The notes beneath the pieces are model-generated. The model was not told the DNA's origin. It made no database searches and worked only from the letters and a program-made list of their open reading frames with translations. Both the position numbers and the translations under genes were made by a program. Below are positions 8,435 through 16,967 of a DNA stretch of 34,272 nt, in pieces. Position 1 is the stretch's first letter, and each line of letters starts with the position of its first letter. Source of the DNA: Paracoccaceae bacterium (GTDB lineage: Bacteria > Pseudomonadota > Alphaproteobacteria > Rhizobiales > Stappiaceae); the NCBI GenBank assembly GCA_002709505.1, contig PARB01000022.1, forward strand, positions 33,788 to 68,059, in the 5' to 3' direction.

Positions 8435-9496
8435 ATGTCCGCGTCTCCCCTCGCCCTCGTCCCCTTCGTCAATGTCGAGAACATGATGCGTCTGGTGCTC
8501 GAGATCGGCGTCGAGCGCTGTCTCGAAGAGCTGACCGCCTATGTCGAGGAGGATTTCCGCCGCTGGGAGCTCTTTGACAAGACGCCGCGTGTCGCCTCGC
8601 ATACCGCGGACGGCGTGATCGAGCTGATGCCGACGTCGGACGGCATCGACTATGCGTTCAAATACGTCAACGGCCACCCCAAGAACATGAAGGACGGCTT
8701 GCAGACCGTCACCGCCTTCGGGGTGCTGTCCTCGGTGGAAACCGGCTATCCGGTGCTGTTTTCCGAAATGACTATCCTGACGGCGCTTCGCACCGCCGCA
8801 ACCTCGGCGATGGCGACGAAAGCCCTCGCCCCCGGGGGCGCAACCACCCTCGCGATCATCGGCAATGGCGCCCAGGCCGAGTTTCAGGCGCTGGCCCTCA
8901 AGACCGTCTGCGGCATCAGCGACGTCCGCCTGTTCGACACCGACCGGGCGGCGACGGAAAAATGCGCCCGCAACCTTTCGGGCTCCGAGCTGAACATCGT
9001 CAAGTGCTCGAGCCCTGAAGAAGCGATCGAAGGTGCCGGCGTGATCACCACCTGCACCGCCGACAAGCAATACGCTACCGTCCTGACCGACAACATGGTC
9101 GGCGCGGGCGTGCATATCAACGCGATCGGCGGCGATTGCCCGGGCAAGACGGAACTGCACGCCGACATCCTCAACCGCTCGAATGTTTTCGTCGAATATC
9201 CGCCCCAGACCCGGATCGAGGGCGAAATCCAGCAGATGCCTGAGGATTTCCCGGTGACGGAGCTCTGGCGGGTCCTGGCAGGCGACGCGAAGGGCCGCGA
9301 GACCGACCGCGAGATCACCCTGTTCGACGGCGTCGGCTTCGCCATCGAGGACTTCTCCGCACTGCGCTGGCTGCGCGACAAGGTGGCCCGCTCCACCTGG
9401 CACATCGACCTCGACCTGATTGCCGACCCCGACGATCCGCGCGACCTCTACGGCATGATCCAGCGCGAGAAACTGCGCATGCAGCGCGCCGGCTAG
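8435..9496 (+). CDS. ocd: Ornithine cyclodeaminase
   Basis: The 353-residue product belongs to the ornithine cyclodeaminase/mu-crystallin family and closely follows the Agrobacterium and Pseudomonas enzymes in length and motifs: VPFVNVENMM at the N-terminus, VIELMPTSDG, FKYVNGHPKN, the NAD-binding GNGAQAEF (from Gly143) and INAIGGDCPGKTELH, whose Asp234 corresponds to the catalytic Asp228 of the P. putida enzyme. It converts L-ornithine to L-proline and ammonia, using bound NAD in a hydride-recycling mechanism. I start at the ATG at 8435, eight bases after the M81 stop, because the family N-terminus begins there. It is followed four bases later by the racemase gene. Confidence 0.95.
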   Translation: MSASPLALVPFVNVENMMRLVLEIGVERCLEELTAYVEEDFRRWELFDKTPRVASHTADGVIELMPTSDGIDYAFKYVNGHPKNMKDGLQTVTAFGVLSSVETGYPVLFSEMTILTALRTAATSAMATKALAPGGATTLAIIGNGAQAEFQALALKTVCGISDVRLFDTDRAATEKCARNLSGSELNIVKCSSPEEAIEGAGVITTCTADKQYATVLTDNMVGAGVHINAIGGDCPGKTELHADILNRSNVFVEYPPQTRIEGEIQQMPEDFPVTELWRVLAGDAKGRETDREITLFDGVGFAIEDFSALRWLRDKVARSTWHIDLDLIADPDDPRDLYGMIQREKLRMQRAG

Positions 9497-9500
9497 CAGA

Positions 9501-10616
9501 ATGGAGAACTGTATCGACAGATCGGTGAGATGGGCGGACCCGCCGTCGGGCACGACGGCGCGGATCGAGATCCGGCCGGATGCGCTGCGGCAGAACTTCG
9601 CAGTGGTGCGCGACCTGTGCGCCGAACACCGCATCGCCATTTCCGGCGTGACCAAGGGCGTCGGCGGACATCCGGACGTTGCCCGCCTCATGCTGGACGC
9701 CGGAATTCAGTCGCTGGCGGATGCCCGGCTTGAAAACATCCGCCGGATGCGGGTCGGCGGCATCACCGCGCCGATCCACCTCCTGCGCCCGCCGGGACTT
9801 GGCGAAATCGCGGATGCCGTCAGGCTGACCGACCTGATTTTCGTCTCGAACAGGACAACGATCGACGCGATTGCCCATCATGCCCGCGCATCGGGATCCC
9901 GCATGAAGATTGCGCCGATGGTGGATCTTGGCGACATGCGCGAGGGCGTGCCTCCCGGGGACCTGCTGAGCCTGACGGCGCATGCGCATGCCCTTGAAGG
10001 GATCGAGGTGGCCGGCCTGGGCACCAATTTCGCCTGCCATACGGGATTGCTGCCGACACGCGAGAACCTTGCGGTCTTCGCCGGTCTTGTCGAGCAGGTC
10101 GAGACCCGGATCGGCCGGCCGCTGGAGATCGTCTCCGGCGGCAACAGCGCATCCCTTCTGGCGATGAAACGGGGCGAGTTTCCGCCAGTCATCAGCCATC
10201 TGCGTCTCGGCGAAAGCCTGTTGTTCGGCATCGAGGCCGCACAGGGCTCCGCCCTTCCCGGCACGCGGCGGGACGGCTTCCTGATCGCCGCAGAGATCCT
10301 CGAGACATGGGACCGGGACGCCGACATTTCCGGGCCGCGCGCGCGCAATGCCCTGGGCGAGGCCGTCACCTTGAAGGTGTCCGGCCGACGTCACATGGCG
10401 GTGCTGGGGATCGGCGCGGTCGATACCGCGATATCCGGCCTTTCCCCTGTCGATCCGAACGTCGAGTTGCTTGGCTTTTCAAGCGATCATACCGTGGTCG
10501 ACATTTCCAGGGCCCGGACATTCAAGCCGGGCGATGTTCTCAGGTTCGTACCGAGCTACTCCGCTCTCGCCACCGCGATGTCCTCGCCGTATCTGTCCAG
10601 CCAGACGATCGCGTGA
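9501..10616 (+). CDS. orr: PLP-dependent amino-acid racemase, ornithine racemase (Orr) type
   Basis: The 371-residue protein is a fold-type III PLP enzyme (alanine racemase N-terminal barrel). Lys52 in SGVTKGVGGHP is the expected Schiff-base residue. Blocks DLGDMREGV, GLGTNFACHTG, SGGNSASL, LRLGESLLFG and LLGFSSDHTVVDI are characteristic of the alanine/ornithine racemase family that includes clostridial ornithine racemase, and are unlike D-threonine aldolases or canonical Alr. The start is the ATG four bases after the cyclodeaminase stop; no good ribosome site is visible, which fits translational coupling. Next to ornithine cyclodeaminase, interconversion of D- and L-ornithine is the most economical function, though lysine, arginine or alanine remain possible substrates. 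Confidence 0.82.
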   Translation: MENCIDRSVRWADPPSGTTARIEIRPDALRQNFAVVRDLCAEHRIAISGVTKGVGGHPDVARLMLDAGIQSLADARLENIRRMRVGGITAPIHLLRPPGLGEIADAVRLTDLIFVSNRTTIDAIAHHARASGSRMKIAPMVDLGDMREGVPPGDLLSLTAHAHALEGIEVAGLGTNFACHTGLLPTRENLAVFAGLVEQVETRIGRPLEIVSGGNSASLLAMKRGEFPPVISHLRLGESLLFGIEAAQGSALPGTRRDGFLIAAEILETWDRDADISGPRARNALGEAVTLKVSGRRHMAVLGIGAVDTAISGLSPVDPNVELLGFSSDHTVVDISRARTFKPGDVLRFVPSYSALATAMSSPYLSSQTIA

Positions 10617-11031
10617 CCGTCTCGAGACCGAAAAACAAGACCGACGGGGTGAAGGTGGTCGGGGCTCCCTGGCTGCGCCCCCCCCCCCCCGCGCATTTGT
10701 CTCTCCGGCAGCGCAGACGGGTCTTGCAACCCGTCCGGCGGATCATGTTTGCATGTCCGGTCAAGAACCGCATGCAACAGCGTAGGATCTGCGCACATGC
10801 CTCTACGACTTGCTGTCGCATCACCTGAACAAGATACGACCGGCCGGAGCCAGGTCCGCACGGCCGCATCGCAACGCGCGACACCAGAAAACCGTTGCCA
10901 ATGAAACCGCGTATACTCCAATTGTGATCTGTACAGTTCCTGAACGAGATTTCGGGTCATGCGCGTGCACCCATCGCCCGGAGCAACCCCCGTTCGCGCA
11001 GACAGCATGAAGATTGGAAAGCAGAGCGATC
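10617..11031. other. 415-base intergenic region upstream of the RND efflux genes
   Basis: No convincing gene is present; open frames on both strands here have low-complexity, shadow-like translations. It contains the palindrome GTCTCGAGAC (10619-10628), the C13 tract listed separately, a 7-bp hairpin GACGGGT/ACCCGTC (10716-10735, loop CTTGCA) and a near-repeat CCTGAACRAGAT at 10824-10835 and 10939-10950. A TATACT (10912-10917) could be a -10 element, but no -35 sits at the right distance. The efflux promoter is probably in the second half. Confidence 0.5.
10678..10690. repeat. Homopolymer tract of 13 C
   Basis: Thirteen consecutive C residues lie 62 bases after the racemase stop and about 340 bases before the efflux adaptor start. 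A run this long is prone to slippage during replication and also to sequencing error. Confidence 0.9.
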
Positions 11032-12171
11032 ATGGGTCTCCTGAAGCAAATAGTGGTGCTCTGTGTTCTGGCCGCCCTGGGCGGGGGGGGCTACTGGTAC
11101 TACGACACGCATCTTGCCACTGCCGAACGCGATACGCCCCAGCGCGGGCAAAGGGGAGCGCGCGCGGTCAAGGTGGAAGCGGTAACAGCCGGAACGCGGA
11201 AGATCCCGATCCTGGCGGAAGCCGTCGGAACGACCCGCGCCCTGCGCTCCGTCGATATCGTTCCGCTTGCAGATGGACGCATCGTGGCCATCGACATCAC
11301 GCCGGGCCAGGAGGTCGAGGAGGGAGCGATCCTCGCGCGGCTGGACGACGCGATCGAACGCGCGACGCTGACGGAAGCCGAAGCACGGCTCAATGAGCGC
11401 GAACTCGCGATGGAACGTGCGCGCACCCTGCGCCAATCGAACACCATCAGTCAGGCCAACGTCGAACAGCTTCGCTCCGACGTGGCGATCGCCCGTGCCG
11501 AGGTCGACCGGGCCAAACAGCGGCTGGATAACCGTGTCATTCGCGCGCCGTTCGACGGCATCCTCGGATTGAGTTCGACCGATCTCGGAGCGCGGGTGGA
11601 AACCTCCACGGTCCTCACCCATCTCGACGATCTCTCGCAGATGGAGATCGAGTTTCGTCTGTCCGAAACCGTTTACGGACAGATCAGGCAAGATCAGCCG
11701 GTCACGGCCACGAGCGCGGCGTTTCCCGGCCGCGCGTTCACGGGACGCGTATCGGCGATCGACAGCCGCATTGATCAGACATCGCGGGCCTTTCGTGTCC
11801 GGGCGCGATTGCCCAATCCGGACCGGGCTCTTCCGGTCGGCATGTTCATGCGGCTCGAAATCGAGCTCGAGGTTCGCGACGCCACCGTCGTGCCGGAAGA
11901 AGCGCTTCAGGTGGAGGGAGGCGGCGTCTTTCTCTATGTCGCGCAGGAGGGCGCGGCCGAGCGCAGGACGGTCACCGTCGGTTTGCGCCGTGACGGTTTC
12001 GCCGAAATCACTGATGGCGTTGCGGCGGGGGACATCGTGATAACCCGCGGCATCCAGTCATTGCGGGACGGGAGCCCGATCGAGATCCTCACGACCGGGC
12101 CGGACGCGGGCGAGGACGAGCCGGATCGTCCCGAAACCGCCGCGACGCCGTCTTCCGCGCGACGGAGTTGA
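11032..12171 (+). CDS. RND efflux periplasmic adaptor (membrane fusion protein)
   Basis: The 379-residue protein begins with a short uncleaved-type hydrophobic anchor (residues about 5-21), then shows the adaptor architecture: a lipoyl-like half motif around VDIVPLADGRIVAIDITPGQ, an alpha-helical hairpin of about 80 residues (TEAEARLNERELAMERA onwards), the second lipoyl half VIRAPFDGILGL, and the beta-barrel and membrane-proximal domains. It would link the inner-membrane pump encoded next to an outer-membrane channel. I use the ATG at 11032; an in-frame TTG at 11014 is less likely. The stop lies six bases before the pump gene. A G8 tract falls in the anchor-coding codons. Confidence 0.92.
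   Translation: MGLLKQIVVLCVLAALGGGGYWYYDTHLATAERDTPQRGQRGARAVKVEAVTAGTRKIPILAEAVGTTRALRSVDIVPLADGRIVAIDITPGQEVEEGAILARLDDAIERATLTEAEARLNERELAMERARTLRQSNTISQANVEQLRSDVAIARAEVDRAKQRLDNRVIRAPFDGILGLSSTDLGARVETSTVLTHLDDLSQMEIEFRLSETVYGQIRQDQPVTATSAAFPGRAFTGRVSAIDSRIDQTSRAFRVRARLPNPDRALPVGMFMRLEIELEVRDATVVPEEALQVEGGGVFLYVAQEGAAERRTVTVGLRRDGFAEITDGVAAGDIVITRGIQSLRDGSPIEILTTGPDAGEDEPDRPETAATPSSARRS
11083..11090 (+). repeat. G8 tract inside the adaptor's N-terminal codons
   Basis: Eight G residues within Gly-Gly-Gly-Gly codons 17-20 of the efflux adaptor. Gain or loss of one base would shift the frame within the first 20 codons and abolish the protein. Confidence 0.85.
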
Positions 12172-12177
12172 CGTGTC

Positions 12178-15100
12178 ATGCTGTCGGATCTCGCCATTCG
12201 CCGTCCCGTCCTTGCAGCCGTTGCAAGTCTCCTGATCATCGTGTTCGGCATTGGCGTGCTCGGCTCCCTGCCGGTTCGCGAACTTCCGGACATTGACACC
12301 GCGGTCGTGACCGTGACGACGACCTACCGGGGAGCCGCGCCCGAGATTATCGACACCGACATCACCGAAGTCGTCGAAGGCTCGGTCGCAGGCGTCGCAG
12401 GTGTGAAGACCATCAGTTCGAGCAGCCGCCGCGGCCGGAGCCGTGTCGTCGTCGAATTCGAGGTCGGCAACGACATCGACGCCGCCGCCAACGACGTGCG
12501 CGATGCGGTTGCCCGCGTCCGGGCCGATCTGCCGGCGGATGCGGACGAACCCCAGGTGGTGAAGAGCGACGCCGATGCAGATCCGGTCATGCGGCTTGCC
12601 GTCACGTCGGCGCGGATGACCGCCGCCGAGATCACCGACTATGTCGATCGCTATGTGATCGATCGACTTGCCACCGTGCCGGGGGTCGCCTCGATCGATA
12701 CCTACGGCGGCCGGCCGAAGGCGGTCCGGGTTTGGCTGGACCGGCGCGCGATGGCAGCGCGAAACCTGACTGTCCTCGATGTTGAACAGGCCATCAGACG
12801 AGCGAACATCGAGTTGCCGGCCGGTGAGCTGAAATCCGAAGCCCGGCAAATGTCCGTTCGCCTCGACAGCCGCCTGCCCACCGTCGAGGCCTTTGCGGAC
12901 GTGGTGATCGACCGCGTGGCCGGCTACCCAATTCGCATCCGGGACATCGCAACCGTCGTTGCCGGGGTCGAGGAAGACGATACCATCGTGCGCAACAACG
13001 GTCGCACGGCGGTTGGGCTCGCCGTTGTCCGGCAAAGCCAGTCGAACACCATCGCGATTTCCGAGGCCGTGCGAGCGGAGATCGCGGCGCTTGAACCGAA
13101 CCTGCCGGCCGACATGCGGATCGAGGTCGGTTCCGACGATGCGATCTTCGTCGGCGCATCGATCCGCGAGGTCGTCACGGCACTGTTCGTTTCCCTGGTT
13201 CTGGTCGTCCTGGTGATCCTTGTCTTCCTGCGGTCACTGCGGGCAACCCTTGTCCCGGCGATCACCATCCCGATCGCGCTCATCGGCACATTCGCGGCGA
13301 TCGCGGCACTCGGCTTTTCCATCAACGTGCTCACGTTGCTCGCGCTGCTCCTTGCGATCGGCCTTGTGGTGGACGATGCCATCGTCGTTCTGGAAAACAT
13401 CCAACGCCGCATCGACCAAGGCGAAAGCCCCTTGATGGCAAGCTTCCTCGGAACGCGACAGGTGACCTTCGCCGTGCTCGCGACATCCATGACGCTCGTC
13501 GCCGTCTTCGTGCCGCTGTCCTTTCTTCAGGGTCAGGTCGGTCGCCTGTTCGTGGAATTCGGCTTCGTCATGGCCAGCGCAGTGGTCATTTCGACCTTTG
13601 TGGCCCTCACCGCCTGTCCCGCCATCGCCTCCCGGGTGCTGTCGCGCTCGACCAGCGTCGCGAAGACCGGGGGCGACGGCGAAACACAAGAAACATGGAC
13701 CCAACGGGTCTTCCGGCGCACCGTGGTCCTGGCCGTTCGCATGCCGCTGGTCGTTATCGCGCTCGCCGGCGCCGTGGCCGGACTGGGCTTCATCGTCTTT
13801 CAGGAGCTGCCGCGCGAGCTTACGCCGAGCGAGGATCGCGGCGTCGTCTTCGTGCCTCTCTCCGCGCCGCAGGGCAGCACGGTCTCCTTCACGGACCAGG
13901 CAGCGCGTCAGGTCGAACGCATTTCCGAACCTCTCGTCGCGTCGGGCGACGTCGAAACCGTGTTCACCTACACCGGGAGTTGGGGGCGCCCTCATCGTGC
14001 CTTCGTGGTCTTGCGCCTGACGGATTGGGAAAACCGCGAGCGCTCCCATCGCGACATCGTCCGGGCCATGATCCCGAACATGAGCGAGATCACTGCGGCA
14101 CGGGGCTTTCCGATCACGCCGGCGGGACTGGGACTTCGCGGCAGCCGGACGCCGCTGCGCATCGTGGTGAGCGGACCCGACTTCGAAAGCGTTAAGGAAT
14201 GGGCGGGCCTGCTTCTTGCCCGCGGGCAGCAGAACCCCAATCTGCTGAATCTGGAGATGGACTACGAGGAAAATCAGCCCCAACTCGACATCTCGCTCGA
14301 CCGCGAGCGGGCGGATGATCTCGGGATCTCGGTGGAAACGCTCGCGTCGACGCTGCAAACCCTGCTTGCGGCACGCGAGGTGACGAGCTTTCTCGAACGC
14401 GGTCGCGAATACCCCGTGCTGATCCAGGCCAACCCGGAAGACCGCGCATCGCCCACGGATCTCGAGTTCATTTTCCTGCGGGCCGACGACGGGGAAACCC
14501 TCGTGCCCCTGAGTGCGCTGGTATCGCTGGATGTCAGGGCCGCGCCGGCCGAGTTGAGACGCTTCGACAGACTGCCCTCGATCACCATCGAGGGCGCGGT
14601 CGCGGAGGGCTACTCGCTTGGTAATGCCATTTCCTACATGGAGGAGGCCGCCGCCGAAATCCTTCCCGCCGAAGCACGCATCAGTCTGGCCGGCCAATCG
14701 CAACAATTCCGGGAAACCTCGAGCGGGGCCGGCTTTACCTTCGCACTCGCCCTTTTGATCGTTTTCCTTGTCCTCGCGGCCCAGTTCGAGAGTTTCATCC
14801 ACCCGCTCGTGATCATCCTGACCGTGCCCCTCGGCGTCGCCGGGGCCGTTTTCGCTCTCGCCGCCAGCGGGCTTTCTCTCAACATCTACAGCCAGATCGG
14901 GATCATCCTCCTGATAGGGCTGATGGCCAAGAACGGCATTCTTATCGTGGAGTTTGCCAATCAGTTGCGCGATACGGGCAAAGGCGTGACGGACGCGGCG
15001 ATCGAGGCGACCGTGCTGCGCCTGCGCCCGATCATGATGACCGTGATCTCGACGATCCTGGGCGCCATGCCGCTGGTTCTTGCCTCCGGCGCCGGTGCCG

Positions 15101-15297
15101 AGAGCCGGCTTGCCATCGGCACGGTGATCGTCGGAGGGTTGTTGTTGTCAGGGATCCTGACGCTCTTCCTGACCCCGGCGCTCTACAGCCTTCTGGCCGG
15201 CCTCACCAAGCCCCGCTCTGCGATCGAGCGTCGCCTGGAGGCGGAACTCGGAGCAGCAACGCGAAAATCCGGCCCCGACATGCCTGCCGGGGAATAG
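12178..15297 (+). CDS. RND multidrug efflux permease (HAE1/AcrB family)
   Basis: The 1039-residue length, two-fold repeat of a membrane helix plus large periplasmic loop, and start LAIRRPVLAAVASLL are those of hydrophobe/amphiphile efflux pumps. The TM4 proton-relay motif GLVVDDAIVVLENI supplies Asp399-Asp400, equivalent to AcrB Asp407-Asp408. The second half has the matching GLMAKNGILIVEF motif with its lysine. It works as a trimeric proton-drug antiporter in the inner membrane with the adaptor encoded six bases upstream. No outer-membrane channel gene and no TetR- or MarR-type regulator lies next to it, so it probably shares a TolC-like channel encoded elsewhere. Substrates cannot be read from sequence; MexF/MdtF-like drug export is only a family-level expectation. 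Confidence 0.94.
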   Translation: MLSDLAIRRPVLAAVASLLIIVFGIGVLGSLPVRELPDIDTAVVTVTTTYRGAAPEIIDTDITEVVEGSVAGVAGVKTISSSSRRGRSRVVVEFEVGNDIDAAANDVRDAVARVRADLPADADEPQVVKSDADADPVMRLAVTSARMTAAEITDYVDRYVIDRLATVPGVASIDTYGGRPKAVRVWLDRRAMAARNLTVLDVEQAIRRANIELPAGELKSEARQMSVRLDSRLPTVEAFADVVIDRVAGYPIRIRDIATVVAGVEEDDTIVRNNGRTAVGLAVVRQSQSNTIAISEAVRAEIAALEPNLPADMRIEVGSDDAIFVGASIREVVTALFVSLVLVVLVILVFLRSLRATLVPAITIPIALIGTFAAIAALGFSINVLTLLALLLAIGLVVDDAIVVLENIQRRIDQGESPLMASFLGTRQVTFAVLATSMTLVAVFVPLSFLQGQVGRLFVEFGFVMASAVVISTFVALTACPAIASRVLSRSTSVAKTGGDGETQETWTQRVFRRTVVLAVRMPLVVIALAGAVAGLGFIVFQELPRELTPSEDRGVVFVPLSAPQGSTVSFTDQAARQVERISEPLVASGDVETVFTYTGSWGRPHRAFVVLRLTDWENRERSHRDIVRAMIPNMSEITAARGFPITPAGLGLRGSRTPLRIVVSGPDFESVKEWAGLLLARGQQNPNLLNLEMDYEENQPQLDISLDRERADDLGISVETLASTLQTLLAAREVTSFLERGREYPVLIQANPEDRASPTDLEFIFLRADDGETLVPLSALVSLDVRAAPAELRRFDRLPSITIEGAVAEGYSLGNAISYMEEAAAEILPAEARISLAGQSQQFRETSSGAGFTFALALLIVFLVLAAQFESFIHPLVIILTVPLGVAGAVFALAASGLSLNIYSQIGIILLIGLMAKNGILIVEFANQLRDTGKGVTDAAIEATVLRLRPIMMTVISTILGAMPLVLASGAGAESRLAIGTVIVGGLLLSGILTLFLTPALYSLLAGLTKPRSAIERRLEAELGAATRKSGPDMPAGE

Positions 15298-15533
15298 GCG
15301 CAGTCAAGACCCGATAGATCCCTAGGCAATCCCGACCCGACCCGCGAAAAAATCGTCGAGAACGCCCTCCTTGGGAGACAGACGTGGTTTGTCGGCCACC
15401 CTCTCTGGGAGCACGTCTGCCCGCGTTGTGCCGAGCGTTCGGGCTTTCGCACAAGGCCGGCAGCCGGATCCGCGACCAGATAACACCGGCAATGGCCTCC
15501 GGCCCGTCGAATGACTGACGAGCGACTGAACGT

Positions 15534-16706
15534 TCAGCCATCGCGCCGTTTGGAAATGGCCTGTCCGGCCGCCCACCCGGAAGACCAGGCCCATTGAAAA
15601 TTGTAGCCTCCGAGCCAGCCGGTAACATCGACGGCCTCGCCGATGGCATAGAGGCCGGGCACCGTCTTCGCTTCCATCGTACGCGAGGACAGCGCGTCGG
15701 TTGAAATGCCACCGGCCGTCACTTCGGCCTTGGCGAAGCCTTCTGTGCCGGTCGGGTGGAATGTCAGGTGCTGCAGGGCGTCTGCGGCGCGCGCGAGATC
15801 CGCATCCGAACAGTTTCCCAGCTCCCGCTTCAAATCGATCCGCTCCGAAAGAACCTCGGCCAGGCGGTTGGGAAGGTGTTCGCTCAAGACGGATCGCAGC
15901 CGGGCGCGGGGGGAGCGCTGCCGCGCATCGCTCAGGACCTCAGCAGCATTTCCGATCAGCTCCAGCACGATCGGCGCGCCGGGCGTCCAGTAGGAGGACG
16001 CCTGCAGGATCGCCGGCCCCGACAGCCCGCGATGGGTAAAAAGCGCGGCCTCGGTGAAGGCGGCACCGCCGGCATGCGCCGTGACCGGGCAGGACACCCC
16101 GGAAATACCTCGGAACGCCTCCGCCTCCGCACCCAGTGTCAGGGGCACGAGCGCTGGCCGCGGCGGCACAACGGGCAGGCCGAAGCGCTCCGCGATCTGA
16201 TAGGCAATTCCGCTGGCCCCCATCTTCGGGATCGATGGACCGCCAGTTGCGATGACGAGGGAGGGCGCGGTCGCTCCGGCAACGCGAAACACGCCGTCGC
16301 CATGACTGATCTCGCCGATCTGCGTCGAAAGACGGATCTCGACATCCCCGCGCGCGCATTCCTCAAGAAGCATCGCCACGACCTGCCGGGCAGAGCCGTC
16401 GCAAAACAGCTGTCCCAAGGTCTTTTCATGCCACGCTATACGGTAGCGGTCGATGAGCGCGAGGAAGTCCCACTGGGTATAGCGGGCAAGCGCGGATTTG
16501 GCGAAATGCGGGTTTTCGGACAGAAACCTTTCCGGGCCCGTTTCCATGTTGGTGAAGTTGCACCGGCCGCCACCCGAAATCAGGATTTTCTTGCCGGCCT
16601 TTTCCGCATGGTCGAGAAAAAGCCCCCGCGCCCCGGCCTGCCCCGCCGTCGCCGCCGCCATCAGCCCGGCCGCCCCGGCCCCAAGAACAATCGCATCGAA
16701 TCTCAT
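15534..16706 (-). CDS. FAD-dependent oxidoreductase, BaiN/HI0933 family
   Basis: The 390-residue product starts with the dinucleotide-binding fold VLGAGAAGLMAA (Gly9-x-Gly-x-x-Gly14) and carries the family hallmark GKKILISGGGRCNFTN (about residues 38-53) and a C-terminal GLYAIGEAVDVTGWLGGYN block that closes the FAD site. This is the HI0933-like (YhiN/BaiN) family of soluble flavoproteins; the physiological substrate of most members is not established. It is convergent with the RND pump and stands alone, with 236 bases to that gene and 261 bases to the next. The start ATG at 16706 begins directly at the first strand of the Rossmann fold, so the call of start is good. Confidence 0.9.
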   Translation of the reverse strand: MRFDAIVLGAGAAGLMAAATAGQAGARGLFLDHAEKAGKKILISGGGRCNFTNMETGPERFLSENPHFAKSALARYTQWDFLALIDRYRIAWHEKTLGQLFCDGSARQVVAMLLEECARGDVEIRLSTQIGEISHGDGVFRVAGATAPSLVIATGGPSIPKMGASGIAYQIAERFGLPVVPPRPALVPLTLGAEAEAFRGISGVSCPVTAHAGGAAFTEAALFTHRGLSGPAILQASSYWTPGAPIVLELIGNAAEVLSDARQRSPRARLRSVLSEHLPNRLAEVLSERIDLKRELGNCSDADLARAADALQHLTFHPTGTEGFAKAEVTAGGISTDALSSRTMEAKTVPGLYAIGEAVDVTGWLGGYNFQWAWSSGWAAGQAISKRRDG

Positions 16707-16967
16707 GCCCGTCCTCTACGACGGCCGGCGGCAAAGAAAAAGAGGCATCTCGTCAGGCACATCGCCGTTCGCCCGTTTCATCCGGTACTTCGCCCGTGTG
16801 GGCGCTGCCCTCCCCGTCACTGCCCCGAACGACGACAAGTCGATACCGGACAGGCACATTGGATGTTCCGGTAAAGGGCGCTAGGGTCTGCCCGCACCGC
16901 CGTCTTCAAGGGTTGCCGAACGCAGAACGGAACAGCCAGACCAGCTTCTGGAAGCAGAGAAAACCAA

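Noticed and set aside
10895..10917. TTGCCA and TATACT as a -35/-10 promoter pair for the efflux genes
   Set aside because: The spacing is only 11 bases, too short for a sigma-70 promoter; only the TATACT remains as a weak candidate.
10556..11008. 150-codon open frame on the minus strand in the spacer before the RND genes
   Set aside because: The translation is irregular, crosses the C13 tract as a glycine run and lacks a ribosome site. I treat the spacer as non-coding.
13234..14802. 522-codon open frame on the minus strand, antisense to the RND pump
   Set aside because: The + strand encodes a full-length RND permease with intact motifs; the antisense translation is low-complexity and charged.
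15298..15533. Possible small gene or terminator after the RND pump
   Set aside because: No frame has plausible coding character and no stem with a T-run was found in this 236-base spacer.
16707..16967. Possible gene or regulator in the spacer before the hydrolase-like gene
   Set aside because: The 261 bases show only shadow frames; nothing beyond the presumed promoter of the TTG-start gene could be supported.
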